This document shows positions 1 through 9,152 of a stretch of 64,000 bases of DNA, piece by piece. The notes below the pieces were generated by a model, which worked only from the letters and a program-made list of their open reading frames with translations, had not been told where the DNA came from and did no database searches. The number at the start of each line of letters is the position of its first letter. Position 1 is the first letter of the stretch. The position numbers were made by a program, and so were the translations under genes. Source of the DNA: WJJR01 sp964440935 (GTDB taxonomy: Bacteria > Zixibacteria > MSB-5A5 > WJJR01); contig CAYTTY010000002.1 of the NCBI GenBank assembly GCA_964440935.1, positions 135,012 to 199,011 on the forward strand, written 5' to 3'.

Positions 1-1
1 G

Positions 2-217
2 GAGATCACGAATGCCGTCGCCGCTTTCAACGACGTGTTCGAACAGGCCGATGTGAGCGTTCGCTATCGCATCGACGAACACACCAATGACCTGGTGATT
101 TCATTGGTGAACAGTAACACCGATGAAGTCATTCGGCAGATGCCACCAGAGGCGATATTGAAGATGCGTCAACGGTTGGAAGAACTGTTAGGAGTGCTGT
201 TCGACACCATGGCCTGA
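2..217 (+). CDS. flaG: FlaG-like flagellar protein, 5'-partial
   Basis: The reading frame is open from the first bases of the window, so the true start lies upstream. The visible 71 residues match the C-terminal half of the FlaG family: a charged helix, then YRIDEHTNDLVISLVN, the conserved strand DEVIRQMPPEAILKM, and a terminal helix. FlaG proteins affect flagellar filament length and are commonly encoded beside fliD, as here (fliD begins about 130 bp downstream). The short GTG start at position 35 is an artefact of the window edge. The family call rests on the IRQMPPE-type motif and the position; function is inferred from the family. Confidence 0.85.
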   Translation, partial: EITNAVAAFNDVFEQADVSVRYRIDEHTNDLVISLVNSNTDEVIRQMPPEAILKMRQRLEELLGVLFDTMA

Positions 218-268
218 GCCATCGCATGGCGAGAGGCGCTGATCACAACCGCACCACAGTACGGAGGA

Positions 269-293
269 ATGACCCGGAGTCTCTCCGGGTCAT
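269..293 (+). terminator. Perfect 11-bp hairpin between flaG and fliD
   Basis: ATGACCCGGAG (269-279) and CTCCGGGTCAT (283-293) form an 11-bp stem with a 3-nt loop. It is followed by TTACTTCC rather than a clean T-run, so it may be a weak terminator, an attenuator or an mRNA-stabilising hairpin between flaG and fliD. Confidence 0.5.
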
Positions 294-345
294 TTACTTC
301 CGCTAACGCAACGGATGCGTTGAGAACGAGCCCCAAGGAGTCTGT

Positions 346-2676
346 ATGCCGGGATTTAATATCGATGGTCTGGTGTCCAATCTGGATACAACGGGAATCG
401 TTAATGCCATCATCGAGGCCGAGCGTGGCAATGTCGAGCTCCTGGAGCAACGCCAGGAAACGGCCACCAACGAACTCACCACATACAATGCGATATCGGC
501 GAAGATCCTCGCACTCAAAGCGGCCATTCAGCCACTGTTGAAGGACAACGCATACGATGCGGTCACTCTGGACGTGTCCGACGAGACTGCGGTAAATGTG
601 ACGGCGACCGGTACGGTTGCACCCGGAACGTACACGCTCAACGTCGATCGACTGGCAACGAACCACCAGGTCGCATCGCAGGGATACGACGATCCTGCTA
701 CGACCAGTCTGGGGACCGGGACGATTACCATTGGTCTTGGGACGGCCAGCGCACAGACCATCAACATCGATGCCGGTAACAATACGTTGACGGGCTTGAA
801 GAATGCGATTAACGCCGCCAACGCCGGCGTGACTGCCAGCATCATCAATGATGGTTCATCCGCCAACGCTTACCGGCTCGTGCTGACTGCCAACAAGACC
901 GGTCTCGACAATCAGATTACGGTTACCAGCAATCTCACCGGCGGCGCCGCTCCGGATTTCACCACGGCAGCGTTTGACACCGTTGAAACAGTGGGTAACC
1001 ATACCGGAACCTCGGTGATGACGCACGGTGCCGGATCATCGTATACCGGCAACACCAACAAGACCTACACCTTTACGGTCGCGGGAAGCGGTGAACAAAC
1101 CATTGGATCGGGGACAATCACGCTCAATTGGTCCGACGGCACCAATACCGGAACGATTGAGGTCGATGCCGCCGATACCGAAATTGCGCTGACCGGCGAC
1201 GGCTCCGATGGGCTGACCGTGTCACTCGGTGCCGGAACACTCGTTGCCGGAGAGCAATTCCAGGTCCAGGCGTTTGCGCCATTGCTGCAGGAGGCCCGCG
1301 ACGCGCAGGTGTCTATCGGGTCGAGCAAGAACGGCGGCTCACCCATTGTCATCACCTCGTCGTCAAATGAAATCGAAAACGTCATTGAAGGCGTAACAAT
1401 TCAATTGAAAACCGACACGATCGTTCCATTGACCATCACGGCCAATACCGACCGTGAGACGGTGAAATCAAACATCAATACGTTTCTCAACGCCTACAAC
1501 GATGTCATGAAGGACATCGATAAGCAGTTCGAATACAACCCCGATACCGAAGAAGGTGGTCTGCTCATTGGCGACCAGTTTTTGCTCGCCATGCAGAGCG
1601 GTTTGCGCAGCCACATGAACGGCGCGGTTGATGGACTGCCCAAAGGCATGAACATGCTCCGTTCGATCGGCATTCAAACCGCTGCCAATGGGTTGATGAC
1701 GCTGGTCAACTCCAGTGAACTCTATGACGCACTGAACGAGGACATCAACAGCGTCGCCAACCTGTTCAAGAATTCCGGCACATCGTCGAATTCATTGATC
1801 AGTTTCCTGTCCGCCGGCGACGACGCGGTCGAGACCAGCGAGGGATACGAGGTCAACATCACACAGGCAGCGACCAAAACGGTACTGCAGGGGAAATCCA
1901 TTGCCAGCCTATCGCTGTCTCCGCTTACGTTGACGACGGCGAACAACACGTTGCGCATCGTCGCTGACGGCATTGCCTCACAGGATCTTGTTCTCTCGGC
2001 AAAAACCTACAACAGCGGCGCGGAATTGGCCGCCGAACTACAGAGCAAGATCAACGCCGATCCCAACCTCGGCGAGCGCGGTGTCACCGCCGAGTGGGTC
2101 GACAACGGCGACACCGGGTACATCAAGATGACGTCGGGGAGTTACGGATCCTCGTCGCGCATCATCATGCAGAAAGACAACAGCACGGCACTGAGTGCGC
2201 TTGGACTCGATTCAGGAACTCAGGATATCTCCGGAAGAGATGTCGAAGGCACCATCAACGGTGAAGCCGCCACCGGCTCGGGCCGTTTGCTGACCGGCGA
2301 TAAAGACAATGCCACGACGGCTGGTGTCCGGCTCGAAGTTCGCATGGAGCAAAGTGATGTTGTCGCCGGTGCTGATGCGACCATCACCTTTACGAGGGGC
2401 TTTGCCGCGCGGCTCAATCGGGCGGTCGAGTCAATCTCACGCTCTGAGACCGGTTCGATGGCCCGCCGCACCTCCGGTATCGAAGCCGAAATCGATGATA
2501 TCAAGAAGCAGATTGCCGATCAGGAAGAACGGCTGGAAGTCCGACGGCAGAAATTGTTCGCCCGATTCATCGAGTTGGAACGCACCCTGAGCGACCTGCA
2601 ATCGCAAAGCTCGTTTTTGGATCAGCAACTGATGCAGCTATCGGCCAATACGTCACAGATCACCGGCAAGAAGTAG
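346..2676 (+). CDS. fliD: Flagellar hook-associated protein 2 (filament cap)
   Basis: FliD forms the cap at the tip of the growing flagellum and promotes flagellin polymerisation outside the cell. The 776-residue product has the FliD N-terminal domain (FNIDGLVSNLDTTGIVNAII near residues 4-23, then a coiled coil). A Thr/Asn/Gly-rich middle with flagellin-hook IN-like repeats follows. A C-terminal helical coiled-coil domain spans about 690-776 and ends in LDQQLMQLSANTSQ. It is longer than the roughly 470 residues of enterobacterial FliD because the surface-exposed middle is expanded. The start is supported by AAGGAG about 6 nt upstream. fliS follows after 13 nt, the usual order. Confidence 0.95.
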   Translation: MPGFNIDGLVSNLDTTGIVNAIIEAERGNVELLEQRQETATNELTTYNAISAKILALKAAIQPLLKDNAYDAVTLDVSDETAVNVTATGTVAPGTYTLNVDRLATNHQVASQGYDDPATTSLGTGTITIGLGTASAQTINIDAGNNTLTGLKNAINAANAGVTASIINDGSSANAYRLVLTANKTGLDNQITVTSNLTGGAAPDFTTAAFDTVETVGNHTGTSVMTHGAGSSYTGNTNKTYTFTVAGSGEQTIGSGTITLNWSDGTNTGTIEVDAADTEIALTGDGSDGLTVSLGAGTLVAGEQFQVQAFAPLLQEARDAQVSIGSSKNGGSPIVITSSSNEIENVIEGVTIQLKTDTIVPLTITANTDRETVKSNINTFLNAYNDVMKDIDKQFEYNPDTEEGGLLIGDQFLLAMQSGLRSHMNGAVDGLPKGMNMLRSIGIQTAANGLMTLVNSSELYDALNEDINSVANLFKNSGTSSNSLISFLSAGDDAVETSEGYEVNITQAATKTVLQGKSIASLSLSPLTLTTANNTLRIVADGIASQDLVLSAKTYNSGAELAAELQSKINADPNLGERGVTAEWVDNGDTGYIKMTSGSYGSSSRIIMQKDNSTALSALGLDSGTQDISGRDVEGTINGEAATGSGRLLTGDKDNATTAGVRLEVRMEQSDVVAGADATITFTRGFAARLNRAVESISRSETGSMARRTSGIEAEIDDIKKQIADQEERLEVRRQKLFARFIELERTLSDLQSQSSFLDQQLMQLSANTSQITGKK

Positions 2677-2689
2677 GAACGAGAACACA

Positions 2690-3139
2690 ATGACCAATCC
2701 ACAACTCTCCGAGTACCGCCGTTCCCAGGTAATGGGCATGTCGCAAATCGACCTTGTCATCATGCTCTACCAGGGCGCGATCCGTTTTCTGAACGAAGCC
2801 ATCGACTTGCTCGAGGCCGAACGCTTCGATCAGAGCTGGCAGAAGTTCGACCGCGCCCGCAAGATCGTCGTACACATGCTCGGCACGCTCAACTTCGAGG
2901 CCGGCGAATTGGCCGGCAAATTCGCATCGCTGTACGCGTATGTCATCGAGCAGATCGGCGTCGCCAATGCGCGCCGTGATCCCGAAGTCGCCCGCCAGTG
3001 CATCGAGGTGCTGACCACGCTGAAAGAGGGCTGGGACGGTGTCGCAGCACAAACACTGCCCGACACGTTGGCGGTCCCCACACCGGCCACACCACCGGCA
3101 ACGGACCCGGACCGCACGCCCCTCTGCATTGATGCATGA
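2690..3139 (+). CDS. fliS: Flagellin export chaperone FliS
   Basis: FliS binds the C-terminus of flagellin in the cytoplasm and keeps it from polymerising before export. The 149-residue product shows the typical N-terminus (YRRSQVMGMSQIDLVIMLYQ, residues 9-28), followed by the GAIRFLNEA helix and the helical-bundle core. A Pro/Thr-rich tail of about 30 residues extends past the usual length of roughly 130. It lies directly downstream of fliD. Its stop overlaps an ATG at 3136 in the next frame, so it is translationally close to the flgN-like gene. Confidence 0.93.
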   Translation: MTNPQLSEYRRSQVMGMSQIDLVIMLYQGAIRFLNEAIDLLEAERFDQSWQKFDRARKIVVHMLGTLNFEAGELAGKFASLYAYVIEQIGVANARRDPEVARQCIEVLTTLKEGWDGVAAQTLPDTLAVPTPATPPATDPDRTPLCIDA

Positions 3140-3171
3140 TAACGATCCGTTTGCCAGGGAAGGTGATTGCT

Positions 3172-3618
3172 ATGACATCCTCAACCTCGCCAGAGCGACA
3201 GCTCACCAATGTCATCGCCGATGAACTCACGTTTTATCGCGAACTGTTCTTTCTGACCGACAGACAACGTGATGCGCTCGAACATGGCGCGCCCGGCGAC
3301 ATGCCCGATATCCAGCAGGAAATCGCAACCGTCCAAGCTCGCATCGAGCAGAGCGAACAAACGCTTCGCCAACTGCGCGATCAGTTACCCGATGAATTCG
3401 ACCGCGTGATCCGCAGCGCCCCGGTCGCCGCCGCGCTCGCCAATATCTCCGAATTGATCAAGCGCACACAGGAGGTCGTGGCCGACTGCGCACGCATCGC
3501 CGCCCAGAAAAAGGCCAAGTACCAAGCCGAATTGGGCCAAATGGGTGTCGGCCGCATGCTCCTCTCCGGAATGAACAAACCCAGCGACCAACCGCATTTC
3601 ATCGACCAGCGACCCTAG
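3172..3618 (+). CDS. flgN: FlgN-like flagellar export chaperone
   Basis: FlgN-type chaperones escort the hook-filament junction proteins FlgK and FlgL to the export gate. The product is an almost entirely helical, charged protein of about 148 residues. It has heptad-like Leu/Ile spacing and an N-terminus (LTNVIADELTFYRELFFLTD) resembling the FlgN family. The frame is open from ATG 3136 (overlapping the fliS stop), but ATG 3172 has a better ribosome site (AAGGTG, 7 nt upstream) and is preferred. The assignment rests on fold character and position after fliS; sequence signatures of this family are weak. Confidence 0.68.
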   Translation: MTSSTSPERQLTNVIADELTFYRELFFLTDRQRDALEHGAPGDMPDIQQEIATVQARIEQSEQTLRQLRDQLPDEFDRVIRSAPVAAALANISELIKRTQEVVADCARIAAQKKAKYQAELGQMGVGRMLLSGMNKPSDQPHFIDQRP

Positions 3619-3941
3619 CCGGGTGCTGAAAAACGGACTGCGGCTCCGGAACCCCAACCGTGTCATGCTGAATCCGCCTGAGGCGGAAAGCCTCTGCTGT
3701 TCTTTTCCTATGACACAAAAGCAGATCCCTTCCGCCTCAGGCGGACTCGGGATGACATCGAGGCGATTGCGCCGAATCGTGGATTTTTCCGCACCCTGCC
3801 AGCACTGGCATGCCGACAACCCGGGAGCGCCGAGCCGTTTCTCCGGTTTCTATCGCCATACACCCCCACCAAATCCCCCCAACCAGGGGTAATTCCCCGG
3901 CTTTTCACGCCGATATACCTAGTGAGAGGTTTAGGTGGCTT
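3619..3941. other. Intergenic region with Gly/Pro-codon palindromes, no gene
   Basis: No credible gene is visible in these 323 bases. The stretch contains two copies of a CCGCCTGAGGCGG-type palindrome in opposite orientation (about 3671-3686 and 3729-3745) separated by roughly 45 bp. This is a dispersed-repeat signature. The remainder is unassigned upstream DNA of the flgM-like gene. Confidence 0.5.
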
Positions 3942-4286
3942 ATGACGTCGATTCACGACTCAGGACACATTGGGAAAACCGGCATGGACCCGCAGAGCGT
4001 ACAGCGCCCCGACAAGAACCGTGAGACACGGGAATCGGACAGTACGCCCCAAGCGGCTCAACCCAGCGCTCCCAAGCGGCAGGTCTCGGACCTCCACGAG
4101 GACACCAGCCTGCGCAACACGGTGGCCGACCTGATCGACAACGGCGATCTGAATGCCAGCTCCGATGGTCAGGTCCGTGAGGGCCGTGTCGAGCAGGCAC
4201 GCCGCAACACCGAGCAGGGCGCCTACGACGATTTCCGGGTGCTCTCCGACGTGGTCGACCGCCTGCTGAATCAATGGAATATCTGA
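3942..4286 (+). CDS. flgM: FlgM-like anti-sigma-28 factor
   Basis: FlgM binds the flagellar sigma factor FliA until the hook is complete and FlgM is exported. The 114-residue product has a disordered, polar N-terminal half and a C-terminal helical part. The latter, REGRVEQARRNTEQGAYDDF then VLSDVVDRLL (about residues 75-112), matches the RVExLKxAIxxGxYxxxxxxIAxxLL pattern of FlgM. The frame is open 44 codons further upstream, but ATG 3942, with GAGAGG/AGGTGG purine tracts before it, gives a normal FlgM length. Position after the fliS/flgN-like genes supports the call. Confidence 0.75.
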   Translation: MTSIHDSGHIGKTGMDPQSVQRPDKNRETRESDSTPQAAQPSAPKRQVSDLHEDTSLRNTVADLIDNGDLNASSDGQVREGRVEQARRNTEQGAYDDFRVLSDVVDRLLNQWNI

Positions 4287-4371
4287 CGACGGCGCGGTGC
4301 CTGCAGGCACCCGTCTGGCACGCTCTCCGCCCGCCTCAGTCGGGCCAATCGCAACCGGGTTTTAGTCGCTC

Positions 4372-5382
4372 ATGAGTCCTAAATCACCCGTTACATGGCG
4401 CCGTGCGACTCCATCAGCCGGCGACGTCTCATCCGACAAATGCACCGAACAACAGAATCAGGGCACTGGCAACCGTGTCGACGAGATCCAGATGCCGTCG
4501 GGGCAGATGTCCCGCGGCGATGTGCTCGAACTGATCGGTCAGATCGACCGTCTGCCGACTCCGCCGGTGGTTTTCTCACAGATTAATCGCGTCCTGACCA
4601 ATCCCCAGGCATCGGCCTACGATGTGGCCAAGATTCTGGCCGAAGACCCGGCCACCTCGGCACGGGTACTCCGGATGGCCAATTCGGCTTACTACGGTCT
4701 CTCGCAGCCGGTTGTGTCGGTGCGCCAAGCCGTGGTGATATTGGGCATGGAAGCGATCCGTTCGCTGGTACTCTCATCATCAATGGGAGACGCCTTCAAG
4801 CACGCCGACCTCGACGATGAGTACCAGGACAATTTCTGGCGCCACTCGCTGTCCACCGCCTCGGCCGCCCGTGTCTTGCATGGATTTAAGCTGTCCGATC
4901 AGGTCATGCGGGGCGGGGAAGAGGGGTTCAGCGCCGGATTGCTTCACGATATCGGCAAGATGATTCTCGTCTGGCAGCTTCCGGAAATGTATGCCCGGGT
5001 GAGCAGCCATCATGATTTCGGGGTCGTCGACGACCAGCATGTCGAGCGCGAGGTGATGGGCGTCACGCACGGCGAGATTGGAGGGTATCTCGCCGGGCGT
5101 TGGAACCTGCCCGAGGCTCTCTGTCAGGCGATCAGTCACCACCATGATCTGGATGTGCCGGACGGTGAAAACAGCCGTCTCGCCAAGGTCGTCCACGTGG
5201 CCGACTATCTGGCTCATTGGACCATGGATTCGCGCCCGGCGAATCAGAAGGTCCTGCCCATCATAAATTGGGAGGTGGCTGCCGAATTTGGTGTCCACGA
5301 GGATTCCCTCGCCGACGTCGGTTCGCTGGTCATGGCCGAATTCGGCCGCTCCGAAATCTTCCTGGAAATGCTCAAAGGATGA
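4372..5382 (+). CDS. HDOD-domain signalling protein
   Basis: HDOD proteins are HD-superfamily relatives, usually without clear hydrolase activity, that act in regulation of motility and stress signalling. After about 45 polar residues the HDOD domain begins at RGDVLELIGQIDRLPTPPVV. It includes SARVLRMANSAYYG, VSVRQAVVILGMEAIRSLVL and an intact-looking HDIGKMIL motif near residue 196. The protein ends at the domain edge, so no output domain is attached. ATG codons at 4492 and 4507 are possible alternative starts. Proximity to the flagellar genes suggests a role in motility control, but this is only contextual. Confidence 0.85.
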   Translation: MSPKSPVTWRRATPSAGDVSSDKCTEQQNQGTGNRVDEIQMPSGQMSRGDVLELIGQIDRLPTPPVVFSQINRVLTNPQASAYDVAKILAEDPATSARVLRMANSAYYGLSQPVVSVRQAVVILGMEAIRSLVLSSSMGDAFKHADLDDEYQDNFWRHSLSTASAARVLHGFKLSDQVMRGGEEGFSAGLLHDIGKMILVWQLPEMYARVSSHHDFGVVDDQHVEREVMGVTHGEIGGYLAGRWNLPEALCQAISHHHDLDVPDGENSRLAKVVHVADYLAHWTMDSRPANQKVLPIINWEVAAEFGVHEDSLADVGSLVMAEFGRSEIFLEMLKG

Positions 5383-5444
5383 GGCTCCACGGCCGACTCA
5401 GTCGACAGATCAACCAAGTCCATTAATTGGTCAGCGCAAAGGAC

Positions 5445-5473
5445 TTGCGCTAACTGAGAGAACCGAATATCAT
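5445..5473 (+). promoter_or_regulatory. Candidate sigma-70 promoter for tRNA-Val
   Basis: TTGCGC (5445-5450) and TATCAT (5468-5473) are separated by 17 bp, and the predicted transcription start falls about 8 nt before the tRNA. The TTGCGC also lies in a small inverted repeat with AGCGCAA (5433-5439). Confidence 0.45.
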
Positions 5474-5488
5474 TGCCTGATGCTGGTG

Positions 5489-5565
5489 GGGCGATTAGCT
5501 CAGATGGTTAGAGTGCTTGCTTGACATGCAAGAGGTCACTGGTTCGATTCCAGTATCGCCCACCA
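5489..5565 (+). tRNA. tRNA-Val (anticodon GAC)
   Basis: This is a complete 77-nt cloverleaf. The acceptor stem is GGGCGAT/ATCGCCC. The D arm is GCTC-AGATGGTTA-GAGT. The anticodon stem is CTTGC/GCAAG, with loop TTGACAT giving anticodon GAC (Val, codons GTC/GTT). The T arm is ACTGG-TTCGATT-CCAGT, with discriminator A and an encoded CCA end. It stands alone between the HDOD gene and thrS. Confidence 0.97.
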
Positions 5566-5677
5566 TGTGCCTCTCTGGGCCCGTTGTCGTGGATGTGGGC
5601 CATTTTCCATCGATCATCAGCAGGGCGAATCGACACCGAAAACATGGTGTGGCTTGTCACGTATTAGGTAAAGAGTT

Positions 5678-7657
5678 ATGAAGACGGCAGAAGCATCAAA
5701 AGGTACCATCACGGTTACGCTCCCCGACGGCTCCGAGCGCGAGTATCCGCAGGGGACGACCGGTTATGATATCGCTGCCTCGATTGGCAAGAGGCTGGCC
5801 AAGGACGCCTTGGCGATCAAGCTCAACGGCAACGTGCGCGATCTGCATGCACCGATCGAAGAGAACGGCCCCATCCAGATTTTGACCTTCGCTGACCGCG
5901 AGGGACGCGAGGTGTTCTGGCATTCGTCGGCTCACATCATGGCGCAGGCCGTGACCGAATTGGTCCCCGGAACCAAACTGGCGATCGGCCCGCCGATCGA
6001 AGAGGGGTTCTATTACGACTTCGATCCGCCCAAACCGTTCACGCCGGAGGATCTCGAGAAGTTCGAAGAACGCATGAGCGAGATTGTCGCCGAGGATGCC
6101 CCGTTTAATCGCAACGAATGCGATCTCGATGCAGCACGCCGCATTTTCGGTGAGCGCGGGGAACAGTACAAGCTCGAGCTGCTCGACAAGTTCGAAGAAG
6201 AGGGCGAGCAGATCAGCTACTACACCAGTTCGCGTTTTCTCGATCTGTGCCGTGGACCGCATATCCCGTCAACGGGGAAGATCAAGGCATTCAAGCTGCT
6301 CAACATTGCCGGCGCCTACTGGCGTGATGCTGAGGGCAATCCGCAGTTGCAGCGCATCTACGGTGTCGCCTATCCCGACAAGAACTTGCTGTCTGACTTC
6401 ATGCACCGCCGGGAGGAGGCCGAACGCCGCGACCATCGCCGTCTCGGCAAACAGCTCAAGCTGTTCTCCATCGACGAGAGGTCCGGCGCGGGGCTGGTGC
6501 TCTGGCACCCCCGTGGCGCGTTTATCCGCCGGCGCATTGAGGACTACTGGTACAAGCGTCACGAGGAATCCGGCTACGAGCTGGTCTATTCACCGCATAT
6601 CGCGCGGCTGGGATTGTGGGAGCAGTCGGGCCATACCGGTTTCTATGCGGAGAATATGTATCCGCCGTTCGAAGTGGAGAACAATCCGCATCAGCTCAAA
6701 CCGATGAACTGCCCGTTTCATATTCTGATCTATCAGTCGGATTTGCGCTCGTATCGCGATTTGCCGATGCGCTGGGCCGAACTCGGCACCGTGTACCGTT
6801 ATGAACGTGGCGGTGTGCTGCATGGTTTGTTCCGCGTGCGCGGCTTCACGCAGGATGATGCCCATATCTTCTGCCGCCGCGACCAGGTCGAAGAGGAAAT
6901 TGCCACGGTGCTCGACTTTTCGTTGAGCATGTACACGGCGTTTGGATTCCCCGATGTACGCATCTGCCTGTCGACGCGTCCGGAGAAGGCCATCGGCGAC
7001 GTGGCCGACTGGGAAATGGCCGAGAACGCACTGCGTCACGCTCTTGAACGGGGCAATCACTCATATGACGTCGATGAGGGCGGTGGCGCGTTTTACGGGC
7101 CGAAAATCGATTTGCACGTACGCGATGCGATCGGACGGTCGTGGCAGTGCGGCACGATTCAATTCGATTTCAATCTGCCCGAACGGTTTGACCTTAGCTA
7201 TGTCGGTTCCGACGGACAGAAACACCGCCCGGTGATGGTTCACCGTGCACTACTCGGATCGCTCGAAAGGTTTTTCGGCATATTAGTCGAGCATCATGCC
7301 GGGAATTTCCCGGTCTGGCTTGCGCCGGAACAGGCCATTGTATTATCTGTTACAGAGAAAGTGGAAGATTATGCCTACGCCATCGCGGATGAATTCAAAT
7401 CGTCCGGGTTACGTGTCAATGTTGATGCGCGTCCGGAAAAAATCGGATTGAAGATTCGCGAAGCGGAGTTGCAGAAGATTCCATATATGTTAATTGTTGG
7501 GGATCGCGAATCCCAGGACCTTACGGTGTCAGTCCGCGCTCACGGACGGCGGGATCTCGGAACGATGTCGGTTGACGAGTTCACTGCCCGCGTCCGCGAG
7601 GAGAATCGCCCCGGTGGTGACGGTACATCGATCAGCGCCAACGCGGAACGCACCTGA
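5678..7657 (+). CDS. thrS: Threonyl-tRNA synthetase
   Basis: ThrRS charges tRNA-Thr and edits mis-attached serine in the cytoplasm. The 659-residue product has the full bacterial architecture. A TGS domain covers about residues 6-68. The editing domain carries HSSAHIMAQAV (from about residue 86) and a later CRGPHIPSTG segment. The class II catalytic core includes the zinc-ligand segment MNCPFH, motif 2 (VYRYERGGVLHGLFRVRGF) and motif 3 (GSLERFFGILVEH). An anticodon-binding domain fills the C-terminal 100 residues. infC follows closely, as in many bacteria. Confidence 0.97.
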   Translation: MKTAEASKGTITVTLPDGSEREYPQGTTGYDIAASIGKRLAKDALAIKLNGNVRDLHAPIEENGPIQILTFADREGREVFWHSSAHIMAQAVTELVPGTKLAIGPPIEEGFYYDFDPPKPFTPEDLEKFEERMSEIVAEDAPFNRNECDLDAARRIFGERGEQYKLELLDKFEEEGEQISYYTSSRFLDLCRGPHIPSTGKIKAFKLLNIAGAYWRDAEGNPQLQRIYGVAYPDKNLLSDFMHRREEAERRDHRRLGKQLKLFSIDERSGAGLVLWHPRGAFIRRRIEDYWYKRHEESGYELVYSPHIARLGLWEQSGHTGFYAENMYPPFEVENNPHQLKPMNCPFHILIYQSDLRSYRDLPMRWAELGTVYRYERGGVLHGLFRVRGFTQDDAHIFCRRDQVEEEIATVLDFSLSMYTAFGFPDVRICLSTRPEKAIGDVADWEMAENALRHALERGNHSYDVDEGGGAFYGPKIDLHVRDAIGRSWQCGTIQFDFNLPERFDLSYVGSDGQKHRPVMVHRALLGSLERFFGILVEHHAGNFPVWLAPEQAIVLSVTEKVEDYAYAIADEFKSSGLRVNVDARPEKIGLKIREAELQKIPYMLIVGDRESQDLTVSVRAHGRRDLGTMSVDEFTARVREENRPGGDGTSISANAERT

Positions 7658-7683
7658 ACCACGCATCGGGGCGCGCAGCTCCG

Positions 7684-7701
7684 AGGAGGTATGTCTCCAT
7701 A
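7684..7701 (+). promoter_or_regulatory. Ribosome site and AUA start codon of infC
   Basis: AGGAGG (7684-7689) is followed after 9 nt by ATA (7699-7701) in the infC frame. An ATG at 7691 is only 1 nt from the Shine-Dalgarno and runs into TAG after three codons. Initiation factor 3 discriminates against non-canonical start codons, and AUU/AUC/AUA starts are a known autoregulatory feature of infC. Confidence 0.7.
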
Positions 7702-8409
7702 GCTATTCGACGTAAACGCTACAGCCGTCCGGAACCCTCATTGCGAGTGAACCGGCGGATCCGTATCCCCCAGGTCCGTGTGATCGGCGCCGACGGGGAA
7801 CAGCTCGGCGTCATGGACACCCGCGAAGCGCTGCAGTTGGCGCAGAACGAAGGTCTTGATTTGGTCGAGATTTCGCCCAGTGCACGTCCGCCTGTCTGCC
7901 GTATCCTTGATTTCGGCAAGTACCAGTACGAAGAGGCGAAGAATCAGAAGAAAGCCAAGAAGCGTCAGCAGTCGACGCAGATGAAGGAAATGCGGTATCG
8001 TCCGAAAATCGACGAGCACGACATTAAATTCAAGACGAACCAACTACGCGAGTTCCTTCAGGAAGGGCACAAGGTGCGCGCCTATGTCGAGTTCCGTGGC
8101 CGGGAAATGACCCACACCGAATTCGGCCATCAGATTCTGGAGCGCATCAAGGAGATGCTCTCCGATGTCGGCCAGCCAGAGAGCAATGTGCGCATGGAAG
8201 GGCGACGCATGTCGCTGATCATCGATCCCAAGAAGGGCGCCGGCAAGCAGAAAAAGGAACAGGCCAAGCAGCCGGAGAAGGGATCGAAACAGAAAGGCGA
8301 GGCCTCCGGCGATGATTCCAAACCCGCTGACACACAGCCGGAGCAGCAGCAACAACCCAAGGCCGAAAAGCCCGAAGAGATCGCAGCCAACCAGTCGAAT
8401 CAGTCCTAA
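7699..8409 (+). CDS. infC: Translation initiation factor IF-3
   Basis: IF-3 binds the 30S subunit and monitors start-codon/initiator-tRNA pairing. The N-domain shows NRRIRIPQVRVIGADGEQLG and LDLVEISPSARPPVCRILDF, followed by the KKAKKRQQ linker and the C-domain (KEMRYRPKIDEHDIKFKTNQ to about residue 190). A Lys/Gln/Pro-rich tail of roughly 50 residues is an extension. Conventional start codons would place the start at TTG 7741, but the frame continues upstream to ATA 7699 with an ideal ribosome site. That adds MAIRRKRY and 6 more residues. The expected downstream partners rpmI-rplT lie 8.6 kb away. Confidence 0.94.
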   Translation: MAIRRKRYSRPEPSLRVNRRIRIPQVRVIGADGEQLGVMDTREALQLAQNEGLDLVEISPSARPPVCRILDFGKYQYEEAKNQKKAKKRQQSTQMKEMRYRPKIDEHDIKFKTNQLREFLQEGHKVRAYVEFRGREMTHTEFGHQILERIKEMLSDVGQPESNVRMEGRRMSLIIDPKKGAGKQKKEQAKQPEKGSKQKGEASGDDSKPADTQPEQQQQPKAEKPEEIAANQSNQS

Positions 8410-8653
8410 GCGGCCCACTGCCGCTTTGCATATAGTGAGTATCCGAAGGGGCGCAGCGCATGCGCCTCTTCTTGCGTTTGAGTCTTACCGGACCGAGATG
8501 CCCCGCCGCTTGGGGCGTGTTGAAGAACGTGTGTCATTGCAGATGACGTGCTTTTGCAGGGGCGTATGCAATACGCCCCTACGAGTATTGTTTTTGTCGA
8601 TGCATGGCGTTGCTGAAAAATCAGGGACTTTCAACACGCCCCTTGCGGTAGGT
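8410..8653. repeat. Palindromic repeat with GGGGCGTGTTGAA arms and GGGGCGTAT core
   Basis: GGGGCGTGTTGAA (8513-8525) and TTCAACACGCCCC (8629-8641) are inverted arms. Between them lies the hairpin AGGGGCGTATGCAATACGCC (8558 onward, closing CCT). The same arms and core recur near 9269-9440, 14918-15005, 25172-25345 and 53264-53430. No gene is visible. Confidence 0.7.
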
Positions 8654-9036
8654 TAGCGCGATTGTCAGACGTATTGTCCGTTTGTATTTGGGTGCCACGG
8701 GCCTTTAGGCCCGTGAACCGGGCGCGTGTGAACGTGGAACCGCGGGCCTTGAGGGGCGCGTTGCAAAACTTACTGACTATCATCACCTCAGACTGGGGAG
8801 GCGAGGCTCCTGCCGAGCCGCAACGGCATGTTCCACCCGGCGGCTCGGCAGGAGCCTCGCCCTCCCGAAGGCTCTGATTCTCGAGGGTTTTGCAACACGT
8901 CCCTTGAGGTCAGTGGACGGGGGATTGTGCAGACGCGGACACACGGACCTGATGGTTCGATCCGCCACGGCGGACTCACCACTTGAGGCCCGTAACACCC
9001 TGATCCAAACGGAAAGGATTAATGACAACCGCTCTA
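8654..9036. mobile_element. MITE-like element 1, 383 bp
   Basis: The left terminus TAGCGCGATTGTCAGACG (from 8654) and the right terminus GGATTAATGACAACCGCTCTA (ending 9036, inverted) are imperfect terminal inverted repeats. Inside are GTGCCACGGGCC, then inverted arms GGGGCGCGTTGCAAAA/TTTTGCAACACGTCCC, then a long palindrome GGCGAGGCTCCTGCCGAGCC/GGCTCGGCAGGAGCCTCGCC. There is no open frame with gene character. The internal organisation closely matches the element at 52851-53197. Confidence 0.75.
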
Positions 9037-9152
9037 ACAGCAATATGAAGTGTGATACCCGACAGCTCTGCTGTGGGTTGCTTGAATGCACGGAAATCCA
9101 AGACAATGCTCAAGCAGCCGTGCAGTAATGCGCCATCACTTGCGGTCGGCTT

